From: Lates calcarifer
Lineage: Eukaryota; Chordata; Actinopteri; Centropomidae
Assembly: GCF_001640805.2 (NCBI RefSeq)
Contig: NC_066843.1
Coordinates: 105,123 to 169,122, forward strand
Length of the DNA stretch: 64,000 bases
Direction of reading: 5' to 3'
Shown here: positions 9,777 through 22,043 of the stretch, piece by piece
How positions within the stretch are numbered: the first letter of the stretch is position 1
How the letters are laid out: every line of letters starts with the position of its first letter
Program-made: the position numbers and the translations under genes
Notes under the pieces: model-generated
Seen by the model: the letters and a program-made list of their open reading frames with translations, nothing else
Database searches by the model: none
What the model was told of the DNA's origin: nothing

Positions 9777-12700
9777 ATGATTAAGCTCTTTTCCCTGAAG
9801 CAGCAGAAGAAAGACGAGGAATCTGCTGGAGGAAACAGAACAGGAGCCGGGGGTAAAAAAGCCAGCGCGGCCCAGCTCCGAATACAGAAAGGTAGGCTAG
9901 TTACCGACACCCTGCCCGGTTAGCTGGACGACTAGCCGGCTGACTAGTTACCAGTAAACCACAGGGTGACACCCCCTCGTCCCCCCCTCACTGTACACGA
10001 TACATACAGTAAATAAACAGAGTAAAAGCGGCTGTTATTATTATAACTCACTGATGCTAACAGCTAGCGCGCTAACTTTAGCCCGGAGTGGTGTGAGCTA
10101 ACGGCGGCTAGCTGTCCGTGCTATATTTGAAAACAAAACGCAGACAGTCAGAAGCTAACCACAACTGATGGTTAGTGTGTTAGCACACAGCTAACACTAA
10201 ACAACACTGAGCCCACAACACACGACGACCTGCTAACTGCTAACCTCTTCACATTAACAGCCTCTAAAAATCATAACATCTCCTCAGGCTAACCGGCTAA
10301 CTTGCTGTGTCAGCTCTCAGGTTGTCCAGACTGTTTCTGTCCACCTGGGCAGGTGTAACAGTCTGACTGGCAGTGTCTGTCTGCAGAACTGGTTATTTTT
10401 CCTTTAAGACGTTAAAGGTTTCAGGTGAGCTCTCCTCCTCAGTGTCAGTCATTATTAACACCTGAGGACAAGGAACTACACACCTGTAAACAGACATGAT
10501 GACATGACATGATGGGGTTTATACCTGAGGAGTGTCAGGTGACACAGTGGCTGACGAGAAAAATCTGCTTTAAAATGAACCAGTTTTTAATGAAGTCTTC
10601 TGGATGAAGTCTGGACTCAAACGAGCAGATGTAGAGTAACTTGTTTTTCACCTGTTCACATTCTGGAAAATCAATAAGCAGAATCAGCTGTGATCAGCTC
10701 CTGATGTCAGAGTATCATGGACGTCCAGAAGAGTCTGACTGGATCGCTGTGATACTGAAGGAAAGTTAACAGCAGGAGGATTCTGAGTGAAGCTCTGCAG
10801 CCTCTGTTTCCACAGTCAGAGAATCCACCAGGTCAAACATCTGGACCTGTGAGTCCACATCTCGTGTGACAGCTGCTGTGACCCTGTTATGGTCGGTAAC
10901 GAGCTACAGCCAATGAGAGCGCCCGACTCAGGGTGAGAGGAAACCTGAGGGAGGAGTTGTACAGCATCGACGAGCCTGGTTTATTCTTTTATTTCCTGTT
11001 TTTATTTTTATCTGAAATCAGCACAAACGGCTTCAATTGCTGACGACGTCCATTTTGTGGGCGGTTGGTGTTGCATCACTTCCTGTGTGCTTTCTGTGAC
11101 CGACAGACTCGCCGAGGATTCCTCCTGTCAGTCATGTAGTGCGTCCAGCTAAACGACCATAACTGACCTCCTGCTGTCTGTAGCTCACCTGTACACACCT
11201 GTCTGTCTCACCTCACCTGTCTCCCTCTGGTCCTCGCTGACTTTCAACCTCAGACTGAAACCGAACTTTCTGTAGCTGGAAACAAAAAGGAGCTAAACTG
11301 AGCGTGTCCTGACCTGTGAGTGACCTCTGACCTCAGCAGCAGGTTGGTGCTGTGATTGGCCCGAAGCAGTCGCTGCAGGTTTATTCATACGCTGTGTTAA
11401 CTCTCATGTTCACGCTTTACAATAAAGTTTATTCAAACAAGACGAGCACTGCCTCAGTGCTGCAGGAACAGGAGGAGGAGCTGAATGTTTATGTCGGTCG
11501 AACAAACCCAGACGTTTAACGAGTTCATTTCACTCAGCACAGAAACTAACTCATCAGACTTAATATGAAAGAATCTTCTGATTGAGGACTTTCTCTGACC
11601 TTTATTAACCCTGCCTTCACCTGAACGTTACCTGAAGGTGAACTGTCGCCGCTGCAGCTCACAGTCGACCATGTCTATGTTTGTTGGTAACCACAGCGTC
11701 TCTGAGTTCTCACTCATTTGTTTACGTTGTCAGTGTTTTGTTTTTGTTTACTGATTCCTGTAGAGTCAGAGAGTAAACAGGGAAGAGAGAGAACAGAGAG
11801 AACAGAGAGATGATAGAGATGAGAAATGATTCGTCAGGTCAGTGAATTCAGATCTAAAATGGACCCAGTTAGAACCCAGCCCTGCTGCAACCATCAATCA
11901 ACCATCCATCAGAAGTAATGTCATTTTGACAGTAAATAAAGTTTGTATTTTGATGGTCAGTGTTTGACGTTTTATAGAAAACTAATCACAGTCAATCAGC
12001 AGGTTAATCAATAACCTGTGTATGTGTTACCTCTGCTGAATGAATGAGACGATGTGTTTCCTGTGTCAGACATCAATGAGCTGAACCTGCCAAAGACGTG
12101 TGAGATCAACTTCCCTGACGACGATGACCTCCTCAACTTCAGACTCATCATCTCACCAGACGAGGTGCGTTCGCTCACTTCCTGTCCCGGGAACAACATC
12201 GTTAATCAATACTCTGATCGATTGATCATCGGTTTGTGTTTGTTTCTCAGGGTTTTTACAAAGGAGGAAAGTTTGTCTTCAGCTTTAAGGTGAGGTCAGA
12301 GAACACACACTCACACTCACCTGCAGAGACAGAGACAGAGCTTCTTAATGGTGTGTTGTTGTTTCAGGTAGGACAGGGTTACCCCCACGACCCCCCCAAG
12401 GTGAAGTGTGAGACGATGGTTTATCACCCCAACATCGACCTGGAGGGAAACGTCTGCCTAAATATCTTAAGGTCTGTGACTTGAGGAAGTTTAACACAGT
12501 GAAGTGAAGGTCACCTGACTGACTGAGTTAACGTCTGTTTTCTCCACAGAGAGGACTGGAAGCCTGTGTTGACAATAAACTCCATCATCTACGGTCTACA
12601 GTATCTATTTCTAGTGAGTTCAACACATGGACACTTTGAATCCGTTCATGTTCGTAGTTTAACATCACATGTTTAGTTGTTTCTGAGCAGCTAACGTTTT

Positions 12701-12997
12701 TTTAACGACGTTAAAGTCTAACGCTCCAGAAAACAGTAGAAAGGCCTTTGAGTTTTCAGTGGTTGGCTGCACGTCGGGACCTGAGAACAGGCAGTTTTTA
12801 CTCTAAAGACAAAACGATCCATTGATAATGTGAATAATTAACTACCCCCCCCACAGGAGCCTAACCCTGAGGATCCGTTGAACAAGGAGGCAGCGGAAGT
12901 TCTCCAGACGAACCGGCGGCTCTTTGAGCAGAACGTCCATCGCTCTCTGAGGGGCGGCTACGTGGGCGCCACCTACTTCGAGAGGTGTCTTAAATAA
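9777..12997 (+). CDS. ube2m: NEDD8-conjugating enzyme UBE2M (UBC12)
   Basis: UBE2M takes NEDD8 from the NAE1-UBA3 E1 and, with RBX1 and DCN1, modifies cullins. Six exons: 9777-9891, 12070-12164, 12251-12289, 12368-12471, 12550-12613, 12857-12997. They sum to 558 bp (185 residues, close to the 183 of mammals), in frame throughout with GT-AG junctions. The N-terminal extension [16 protein letters not shown] is the E1/DCN1 docking peptide peculiar to this E2. The UBC core shows [20 protein letters not shown] and the active-site segment [10 protein letters not shown] with the catalytic Cys. The C-terminus is [14 protein letters not shown]. The start is fixed by the conserved MIKLF. Intron 1 is 2.2 kb; nothing in it looks coding. 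No frameshift is present, unlike in fbxl19, nr1d1 and med15. Confidence 0.97.
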
Positions 12998-14694
12998 CTT
13001 GGCGTCCCATGATCCTCCAAACTCCCCTCCACCCCTCCCCCCTTCACTCCTCACCTCCTCCTCCTCCCCCTCTGCCTCACCCTCCTCCCCCTCTCCCTCC
13101 TCAGTCCTGCTCGTTGGCAGAAGCAGGAGCTGTGGCGACAGAAAGCAGCACGCCAGAAGACGCTTTTCTGTTTTAAAACAAAAGAAGACAAAGAAACCCC
13201 ACCCACCTCCCCTCCTCCTCCTCCTCCCCTCCCTCCCCCTCCTCCCATATTTCTCTCTGTTTTACTTCCAAGACGCAGCATTCAACCGTTTACACGCCAC
13301 AGGGGACGCCGACACAACACACACCTGACTGGACTCGAAAAGACGGCCGACCACGAGTGGCGGCCGAGGATGATGATGTGATGATGATGATGATGATAAT
13401 GATAATGATAATGGAGGACTGAGGGACAGGATGAGGGGGGAGGAGGAGGAGACAGGTGTGGGTGGTCAGTGAATGTTGCTCAGGTGAGTCAGTGATTCGG
13501 TGAACGCCACGACGCTGCTGATGATGATAATGATGACGATACCCACATTTTTTTTATTTTTTATTTTGTGTGTGTGGCAAAGACACCTGACATCATACAG
13601 GTGGTAGGAAGGACACGCCCCCTCCCTCTCGCCGCCGTTTGGTCGTTCGTTACACAAACTTCAGCCGGCAGCAAACTCCAAACTTCAAACAAACAATAGC
13701 CAGGAGTACTACACTGGATGAATGGCAACCTCAGCAGGGGGTGGAGCCTCTAACCACAAGGGGAGGGGCTTGTGAGTCACAGTAGATTGGGGTGGGGGGG
13801 GGTGAGAACAAATGCGCCTTAAAAACTCCCCCAAGAAGCAAGTTCCCTTAAGGAAAGATGTCGATTGTTTTCTGCGTCCAAGCTCAGGGGGCGTGGCCAG
13901 TTAGAGTGGGAGGGGCTTGAACAACAAGTTTTAAGTTTGTCGTGACTCAGCAGCTGCCGGTGTGATGATGTCATTGCTGGAGGGAGGAGCTTATTAGGGA
14001 GCACTTTCCTTAAAACATTTCTGTTAATGAAACTTTGACTTTTGAGTTTTTTCTGAGTCGTTACTGCACGATGCTGGAGGGTGGAGCTTCTGAGTTAGAG
14101 TGGGAGGGGCTTGTCAGAGTGGGAGGAGTTTTAGAGTCTTGGGATCAGATGAGCCTTAAGAATTTTCTTTAAGCCAGAGTTTGACAGTGTTTAGCCTGTG
14201 GTGGCTCCACAGCTGATGACAAAATGGCCTCCATGTGGAGGGAGGAGCTTGTTGATCACTGTGGGCGGGGCTTGTTTTGGGGTGGGAGGGGCTTGTTAGC
14301 TCAGTGAAATGTCCCTCAGAACAGGTGGTAGCAAATGACATGACGTGTGAAAATTGATTTGTTTGGAGTTTGCTGCTAAATTTCTGACACACACACACAT
14401 AAACACACTCAGCATCAGGGGGTGGAGCTACATGTCAGGTGGGCAGTGCTGTCGTTGGGGGGGGGGGGGGGGGGGGGGGGATCAGTATGTTTGTTAAAAG
14501 GAGTGGAGGGTGGGAGGGGTTATGGGGGAAAGGGAGGGGGTTTGTTTTCACTCTGGGGGGGCGGGGCGGGGTGGGTGGGAGGATCGCTGTGGGCGGGGTT
14601 ACAGAGGGGAGGGGCTTAAAATGTTACGATTCTATTGTGTATATTGAAACCCCAGCTGTTCACATTGACTGCAATATGATTTATGTTAAATAAA
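12998..14694 (+). other. ube2m 3' UTR with polyadenylation signal
   Basis: No coding frame is supported between the ube2m stop at 12995-12997 and the AATAAA at 14689-14694. The stretch holds C-rich and ATG/ATA tandem tracts, several repeats of 'gtgggaggggctt', and a G homopolymer at about 14457-14480. The 3' UTR end is inferred from the hexamer only. Confidence 0.6.
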
Positions 14695-17119
14695 ATATGA
14701 ACTTGAATGATTATAACTATTGTGGCGTCAGTTTAACAACAACAACAACTGAGTCCAAATTACTCACCACAGTTAATGTGTAGCAGTAAAAACATTAATG
14801 AACCTTTTCATATCAAGAACAACACAGCCCTGCTGTCCCTTTGTTTACATCTTTGCTTTAGTGTGTATATATAAAGTCAAGTTTTATTTCTAAACCTCCA
14901 AATCATCTTTCATAGAGAGCAGGTCCAGACTGTACTCTGTAGGTTTAGATATTGTCACTTGTGTGTTGGGATTCAGTGTTGGTGTAAGTTGGCAGGATTT
15001 TTCTTTAAAAACAACAACTATTACAAATAATGATTATAATCAAAATTATAATAACAAAAACTCTGCCACACCATCGAGTGCTGGGTGTTTACGACTTTTT
15101 AAATCCAGAAACCAGCGACTGTGTAAACTGAGGCCTTGTTTGTCAGAGGTCAGTTATTTTTCAGAGAAACATCCCCGAAGCCTCGACTTCAAACGCCTGG
15201 TACAACACCTACTGACACAGCATCGAACCACCAGTCTCCATCCTGCCCTCACTGTCAACGACACCCTGAGATACTTCAACTCCACCTGGGGCAGCAGCTC
15301 AACCACAACCTGGAGAAAACCATGACCTCAGACCTGGAGCTGCTGGATCAGTGATGAGGGACGACTCTTTGACTTTCAGCTGAAATCACAAACACAACTC
15401 TCACTCTGGTTAAACAAAGACTAGACTAGACATTTATAAGACCACAAGACACCCCCGCCCAAGCAACACTCAGGCCTTCTCTTAAGTCCACAAACCACAT
15501 GTAGACTGGATGGACAAACTCCCACCACCCTCCAGTTACCTGTAACTGTAAAGAGATGGTCCACTGTCCCAAGTGAAGGTCAGGATCCGTGGTTCCCCTC
15601 CTGGATCTAAGGTTTGAGGATCTGTATCTTGGCAGGAGCTAAGGGAGCCTGAGCAGCAGAATTGGATCAGATCCTCTGGATCAGATTCTCTGGTCCCGCT
15701 TTGTAAAAGTGACATATTTTAATGAAACTACCACAGACACAACATTTCCAGCTCTGCATGTTTTCAATGTTGCTTTATATTAATCAAAAACTTCTTCAGT
15801 TGTTTTTCCCAAACCATTCACTTATTTTACTCACCTTACAACAGACAGAATCCGTATGTTCTCTCCAGCTGAGGATTATTGTATTTGCTTTAGTTAAAAG
15901 GCATCATACAGATTTACAGATTTTAAAAACTGTCACTGTTTAATTTTCTCTCAACTCAAACTTTTAGCAGAAGTTTCTCAGTCACTGATGGTGAAGACAC
16001 AGCTGCAGTTCTTCTGATGTCCACTAGATGTTGCTGTGATTTAAATGATTATTTTGAGGTGGAAGAGAAAAACTGCAGAAACAAGCAACCGACACCTAAA
16101 AGCTTCAAACATCAGGAGTGGGGGATGTTTTTCTTTTCATATCATAAATTTGACATACAGTTGTTTTGCAATATTTCACAATAAAATCCCATGATTGTCA
16201 TTTCATCAGAAATAATTTTGACTTATTTTAACTTTTACTTCTCATCATTTTTTATTTTTGCTGTTCACCATTTTCTTTTTGTGGCAGAAATGGGCTTCTG
16301 TAGATGCTCAGCTTCTTCCAATAAATACAAAACCTTTTTTTTTTTTTAACACAAGTTCAGTGTTTGTGTTTCATTAATAAAATATTTTTTTTGCTTCAGA
16401 AAACTTTGTCTGTCAACATGCTAATTCTAATTAGCTGCTGCATCTTGTTTTTACAGGTGTTTCACTTCCATGACCAAAAAAAGTCTTATTTCAACATTAT
16501 ATTGATAATTATATTTATTTCTTATTGCTGTCACATTCAGAACGTCCTGTCACTGCTGCAGTGATTTATAATTAATCAGCAACTTCTTTGATAAATGATT
16601 AAATGTTTAAGTAATTTTTTAAAGCAAATATACCAAAATTTTCTCAAATGATTTGATGCTTTTCTTTGTCATACAAAATATTAAACTGAATATTTTTGGA
16701 TTTTGAGAGCTGATCAGACAAAACAAGACACTTGAAGACGGTAACTTTGGATGTAAGAAGTTAAAACAGACAATTTCCTGACACATTATAGACTAACAAT
16801 TCATCAATTAATTGAGTAATTAATCAATAGATAAATCAGTAACAAAAATAATCTTTAGTTGCAGTCCTACTTAATATATCAAAACGTTCTTGTTCTTTGT
16901 TCCTTGTCATGAAAATATCTCTGTTTTATTAAAAGTTGTTTTCTCTGTAACGGTGGCAGTGATAATCTGCATGATTCCTTTTCTGTGTTTAACAAACTAA
17001 AATCTGTTTGATGTTTGCGATCAGATTCAGTTTCTGTCTCAACATCCAACCGTTTGCCCCCTCAACAACAGCATCTCTCAGGTTTGATCCTCTTGTCTTT
17101 GTCTCTGGTCCCTGGTCCC
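14695..17119. other. Intergenic, no gene seen
   Basis: This is AT-rich sequence between the convergent ube2m and TRIM genes. An open frame at 14963-15325 shows no family motif and no splice context. I see no RNA gene and no complete repeat. Confidence 0.6.
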
Positions 17120-20100
17120 TCAGGCCAGGTGGTGCAGTGTGGTCATGAGGACCAGGGGGACTTCTTTGTCTCCAGTTCCCAGCAGAGGAAACATCCTCTC
17201 GGTGAACTCGGAGGATCCGTTGAAGCTGTAGATCTCTGATCCTGACTTAACATTGTAAAAGGAGACCTGACCCTCCTCCACGTCCAGGAAGACGCCGACC
17301 TGACGCAGCTTTGGAGGACTCTTCACCTGCAGGAGGGACAGAGACGTGACCTCAGATCAGTCCAGAGAGAACAGGTGAACAGGGACTAACTGTAAACAGG
17401 AAGTAGAGTGGGTGGAGTTAGTGGTCAGACCTTGGTAAGGGGCGGAGTGGTGAGTGCCCTCAGCTGGCTGCCGCTCAACCAGATGGCATAGTATCCGTTA
17501 GGAGGACTCATGTCGAACAGACCTTTCCTCTGAGCCGACTCGCTGACCACGCCCAGCTTCCAGTCCTTGTTCTCCCCGACAGACACCTGACACAGGTGAG
17601 ACACAGCAGGTGTTACCTTGGACCATAGAGTGCGTGTGCTGTGATGTGACGTGATGTGTGTGCGTCTGACCTCCCAGTAATGGCGTCCTGAGCTGTATCC
17701 CTCCTTAGCGATGACGCAGGACCAGACGTCAAACCTGTGCGAACTGTTTCTGTAGAACTGAAGCTTCTCTCCTCGCTTCACCTGCTTCCTGTCCTCAGAC
17801 AGGATCAGGAATGGATACGCCGTCACCGGGTTCAACGTCACGTCCTCTGGGAATCATCAACAAAAACACATGTACAGTTTGTCCTGAGGGGGGCGCCAGA
17901 GGGTCTGTCCTCTGTACGGTGGCCTTTTTAGGACATCTCATACTCAGCTGCATTCAAAGCTAACGACAGCATATTAGCTTGGCTGTCCTTAGACTAAGCT
18001 GTGGTTAGAGTGATATGCTAATATTAGCAGGCTAACAAACAATTAGCATTTAGCGCAAACCACAGCTAATTTTAGTATTAAATGATTGGCCTGGTTTAAA
18101 AGCTAACTGCTAACTGACTGTTAGCTTAGCTTTGATTTGACATGAATGCTAATGCTAGTATTAGCAAATTCTTGTGTTGTATTTTTGTGTTAGCATGTCA
18201 ACCTGCTTCAGTTAGCATTCAGCTCAAACTACAATACTACAGGTACATTTTATGTTTATGTTGTGATGCTAATAATAACAACACACCATGTTGTAATATT
18301 TTCAACATCATGTTTACAGAGTTTTTGTCATTTTTCTATGTGATGAAGTTTAATAATAATGATAAATTACACAGGTCAGTGTTAGCATCCTGGGTGAAAA
18401 TGGGGGCAGGAAATGTAAGAAAAAAAACAATAACCTGTAATAATGAAATTATGTCAACAATAACAGAATAAATGTTGTAAGTGAAAAACTCACCCATGTA
18501 GACTCGAGCTTTTTTATGTCCTGGAACAGAATCAATTTTTATTTTAATTTCACTGGAGAAAATCACAGTCACACAATAAAATATCACAAGTTTATAAATT
18601 ATGAAAAAAAGCCAGTTCAACACAAACCTGAGACTGGTTTGACCTTCTTCAGATCTAAATGGGGACAAGAAACCACAGTGAGTTCTTCAAATTAAAAGTC
18701 CTCATTACTGAAACTGTGTTTTTAAAGTGACTGACTCACCTCTCAGAGACCACTGACTCTTCCTCAGACTGGCGCTGCTTCCTCTCAGACTCATCATGCT
18801 CTCAGCCGCCATCAGTTCACCTGATGAAACTGAAGCACACAACATCACAACATTTATTTCTGGGTGGACTCCTTTTTCATCCTCTCACACATTATTACCT
18901 TAAACTCATAGTTGAATGACTGTTGTAAACTCACAGGAGCCTGCAGACCCTCTGGACCGGACCTCCCCCATCCTGATGTCGTCCATCTTGTCCTTCACCT
19001 CGGTCAGAGAGCTCTTCACCTCCCCCAGCTGGAAGTGGAGGGAGAACTGGTCCTCGTCCACCTCGTTCTCCTCCTCAGCCAGAGGAGCCGTGACCTCCTC
19101 AAAACTCTGAGGTGAAGACACGAAGAGGACAGATCCAGGTTCAGAGCTCTGGTCATCACGCAGTCATTAAATCAGAAAGAAACTAGACACAAACCCCCAA
19201 TCAGACAGGAGGATAAATGAAGTCATTTCCTCATCATTACTTTAAACATCTTAACGCTCAACATTTACATTTCATTTACATAAAAGCACAAATAGATTTT
19301 CCCTCAGAGTCGTCAGCAGCTTTAAGAGCAGACATTAAACTGTTGAACCTTTGTTGTCTCTGAATGTGCAGTAAATCTTTCTTCCTGGCTGAAGCCCCGC
19401 CCCCCTTAGTTACTGTTGCTAACCGGTCAGTCTTGGTGTTCTAGAATGTTCCGTGACGGAATCTCCAGTGACAGCAGCAGCAGACTGTGTGTGACATCAT
19501 CAGTCATTCACTGTTCCCTCAGACTCGGACTTGTCATCAGTATAAATTACAAAGTTTGCTGATGACGGTCTGGTCGTTAATGACTCTGTGTCCTGGTGGA
19601 AGGAGTGAATGTGACCAAAGCCAACACCATGATCATTGATTTCGGGAAATCTGTTGCCATCTTCAAACCCATAGATACTGAGGGAACTGAGGTGGAGTTT
19701 GTGGAGAACTGTGAGATGCTGTTTCTGACCAGAGGTTGTGTTCTCAGGCTGATGTAGATGCCAGTTCTAAGAAGTTACAACAACGTCTTTATTGCTTGAG
19801 AGAAATGAATTCTTTTAATGATGATGATTCTGCTCTATAGAACTGTTATTCAATCTGTTCTGTCCTTCTGTATTGTGCCGTGGTTTGGGAACCTGAATCT
19901 GACCAATGAGAACAGACTGAGTCGTCTTGTTAGAGCAGTCAGTAAAGCTCAGCCTTCTGGCCTTTACGATCAGCACATCACAATGAAGACCTATACCATA
20001 CTGGACTGTACCGACCATCCCCTGCAGAGGGAGTCCGAGCTTCTACCTTCAGAGGTCGATGAAACCAGTTCCTGGTTTGTAGATGAACCTGTTGCTATAC

Positions 20101-22043
20101 CTGTAGCTAATAGAGGTTGAACAGGTATTCAGTCCTCACCTGCAGGAAGCCAATGTGATCCTGACTGATGGCCTGGACCTCGAGCGTGGCCCTCCTGTCC
20201 GTCAGCTGACCAAGCTCCGTCTCCAGACGGTTCACCAGCCCTTCCCCCTTCGACATCACGGTGTCCAGCTGGTTCTGAATCCCGCCCACCACCTCAGTCC
20301 GGATCCGGTCCAGGGAGGCGGACACCTCGTCCAACAGGTGTTCCACCTCGCCTCGCTCTCTGTCTGCGTAGTTCTGACACAAAAACACAATATGATTATT
20401 ATACAAACCTGTTTGTATCTGTAAGGTTTGAAAAAGAACCAGAAATATCAGCACCAACACAGAGAAAAAGTGCCCATGAGCAAGGCACCTCAGCCCCAGC
20501 TGGGCAAACACAGGACTGACCGTGTGTTTAAAATGTCCAAACCAACATGTCTAACCTTGACTCCCTCCAGCTTCCTCTTCAGGTCGGTCACATGAATCTC
20601 CTTCTCTTTGATCCGGTTCATGATCTCCTGCTCTGTCCTCGCTACCTGTTTCTGAACACACAGGTAAACATGAGTCCTGTTTTATTGGCTGAACAACACA
20701 GTAGTTTTAGTTGTTTTTCTATCATCAGACCAGTCCTGCAGGATGTTGGTGATAAGATCATGTTTCTGTCTTTTCTACCTGTTTGCTGAGTCTCTCGGTC
20801 TGGACGGACACAGTTTTGTGTGTTCGATGTTCTTCCAGGACGCAGATGGCACAGATACAGTTCTGACATGTCCGACAGTACACCTGGACAGGTAAACACA
20901 TCAGAGAGTCAGAGAGGGAAAAGGTCCGTTAGTTTCTAAACTGTGTTGATTTGATCACAGATTGTGTCCTCCTGTCTGTCCATCATGTCGTTATCATGAT
21001 GTTTTATGTTCATGTTCCCCAGAGGATTAATCCTGACTGACTTTCATGTAGCGCCACCAACAGGTCAGAGTAACACTTCATGACAGGACACTCCCACACC
21101 TGATCTACAGGTAAACACACAAGTTATTATATTTCTATATATTTAAACATGAAGGTTCATTGTTGACCTTGGAAACAGCTTTCAGTCACATCATCATGGT
21201 CTTCCTTCCTTTACTTTAGTGATTCACTGATTACAGGTGGTGCAGTGATGTGTTGATGGGTCAGTTTTAAATCAGGTGTTTTTTTAAACCACAAGTATTT
21301 CCACTGACCTCCAGCAGGCGGCGGTGTTTGGAGCAGGTGCGGCCCCTGAGGGCCTCCTGAGGGTCCATCAGAGGGTGTTTGGCGTAGAAGGCCGTGGTGT
21401 GATGAGGCTGCACGTGTTCAGAGCAGTACGAGGCGGTGCAGGTGAGACAGGAGCTGACGGCCGGCTGTTTAACACCTGTACAGACGTCACACCATACCAC
21501 CTCCTCACCTGATGCCACCGCCGCCGTCAGAAACGGGTTGGTACTGCTGGTGGGCGCCATCGTTGTCATGGCGCCCGGCGTCCCGTTCCCCACTGGCATC
21601 GGTAACCCTGCAGCTCCATAACGAGCCAGTTTGAATTTGTCTGCGATGAGAGCGAAAACTTTGTTGACACTGAGATGAGGACGTTCATCAAACTGACGTT
21701 TACACAGAGGACAGGTGCAGACCGGACTGGACGCCCAGTAACCTCCGATACACGCCTGCAAATAAAGAGTAGAAGAAGAAGGTTCAGTCATGTTAGAAGA
21801 ACAGTGGGAGTGTTGCTCTGATCTTAGGTCAGTTTAACTGAGGTTTAATCCTCAGAAACAACGCAGGTCCTGGAGGATCAGGTCCCGGACCTGGGCCTCA
21901 GATGTTGTGTGTCTGGATGTTACCTGGCAGAAGTTGTGTCCACAGGGAGTCGAGACAGGTTCACTGAACAGGTCCAGACAGATGGAGCAGGTCAGCTCCT
22001 GCTCTGAGAACAGATCTGGGACCGCCGCCTCCGCCATTGTCAT
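17120..22043 (-). CDS. TRIM E3 ubiquitin ligase (RING, two B-boxes, coiled coil, PRY-SPRY)
   Basis: Twelve coding exons, in gene order: 22043-21924, 21755-21309, 20883-20779, 20651-20556, 20373-20140, 19106-18935, 18829-18740, 18654-18628, 18520-18494, 17846-17671, 17586-17431, 17326-17120. They total 1857 bp (618 residues) in one frame. [25 protein letters not shown] with CPLCKRQF. A linker of about 50 residues leads to B-box 1 ([18 protein letters not shown]) and B-box 2 ([20 protein letters not shown]). A coiled coil follows ([35 protein letters not shown]). PRY is [15 protein letters not shown], and SPRY follows ([36 protein letters not shown]). This is the class IV layout of fish TRIM25/TRIM16/bloodthirsty-type ligases, many of them antiviral, but I cannot assign a symbol. 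ATG at 22043 is chosen; a second ATG is two codons in. A noncoding exon near 24187 probably precedes it. Confidence 0.88.
19540..20118 (+). mobile_element. Non-LTR retrotransposon (LINE) reverse-transcriptase remnant
   Basis: On the + strand, opposite to the host TRIM gene and inside its intron, conceptual fragments recall the C-terminal half of a fish LINE ORF2: a FADD box at 19555-19566, then an IDFGKS-type block, then [20 protein letters not shown] followed by [11 protein letters not shown]. Frames are broken and stops intervene, so it is dead. The 5' part of the element is absent. The family (Rex1, L2 or similar) is not resolved. Confidence 0.7.

Noticed and set aside
14963..15354. + strand open frames of 72-120 residues
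   Set aside because: No family resemblance, no splice context, AT-rich intergenic setting.
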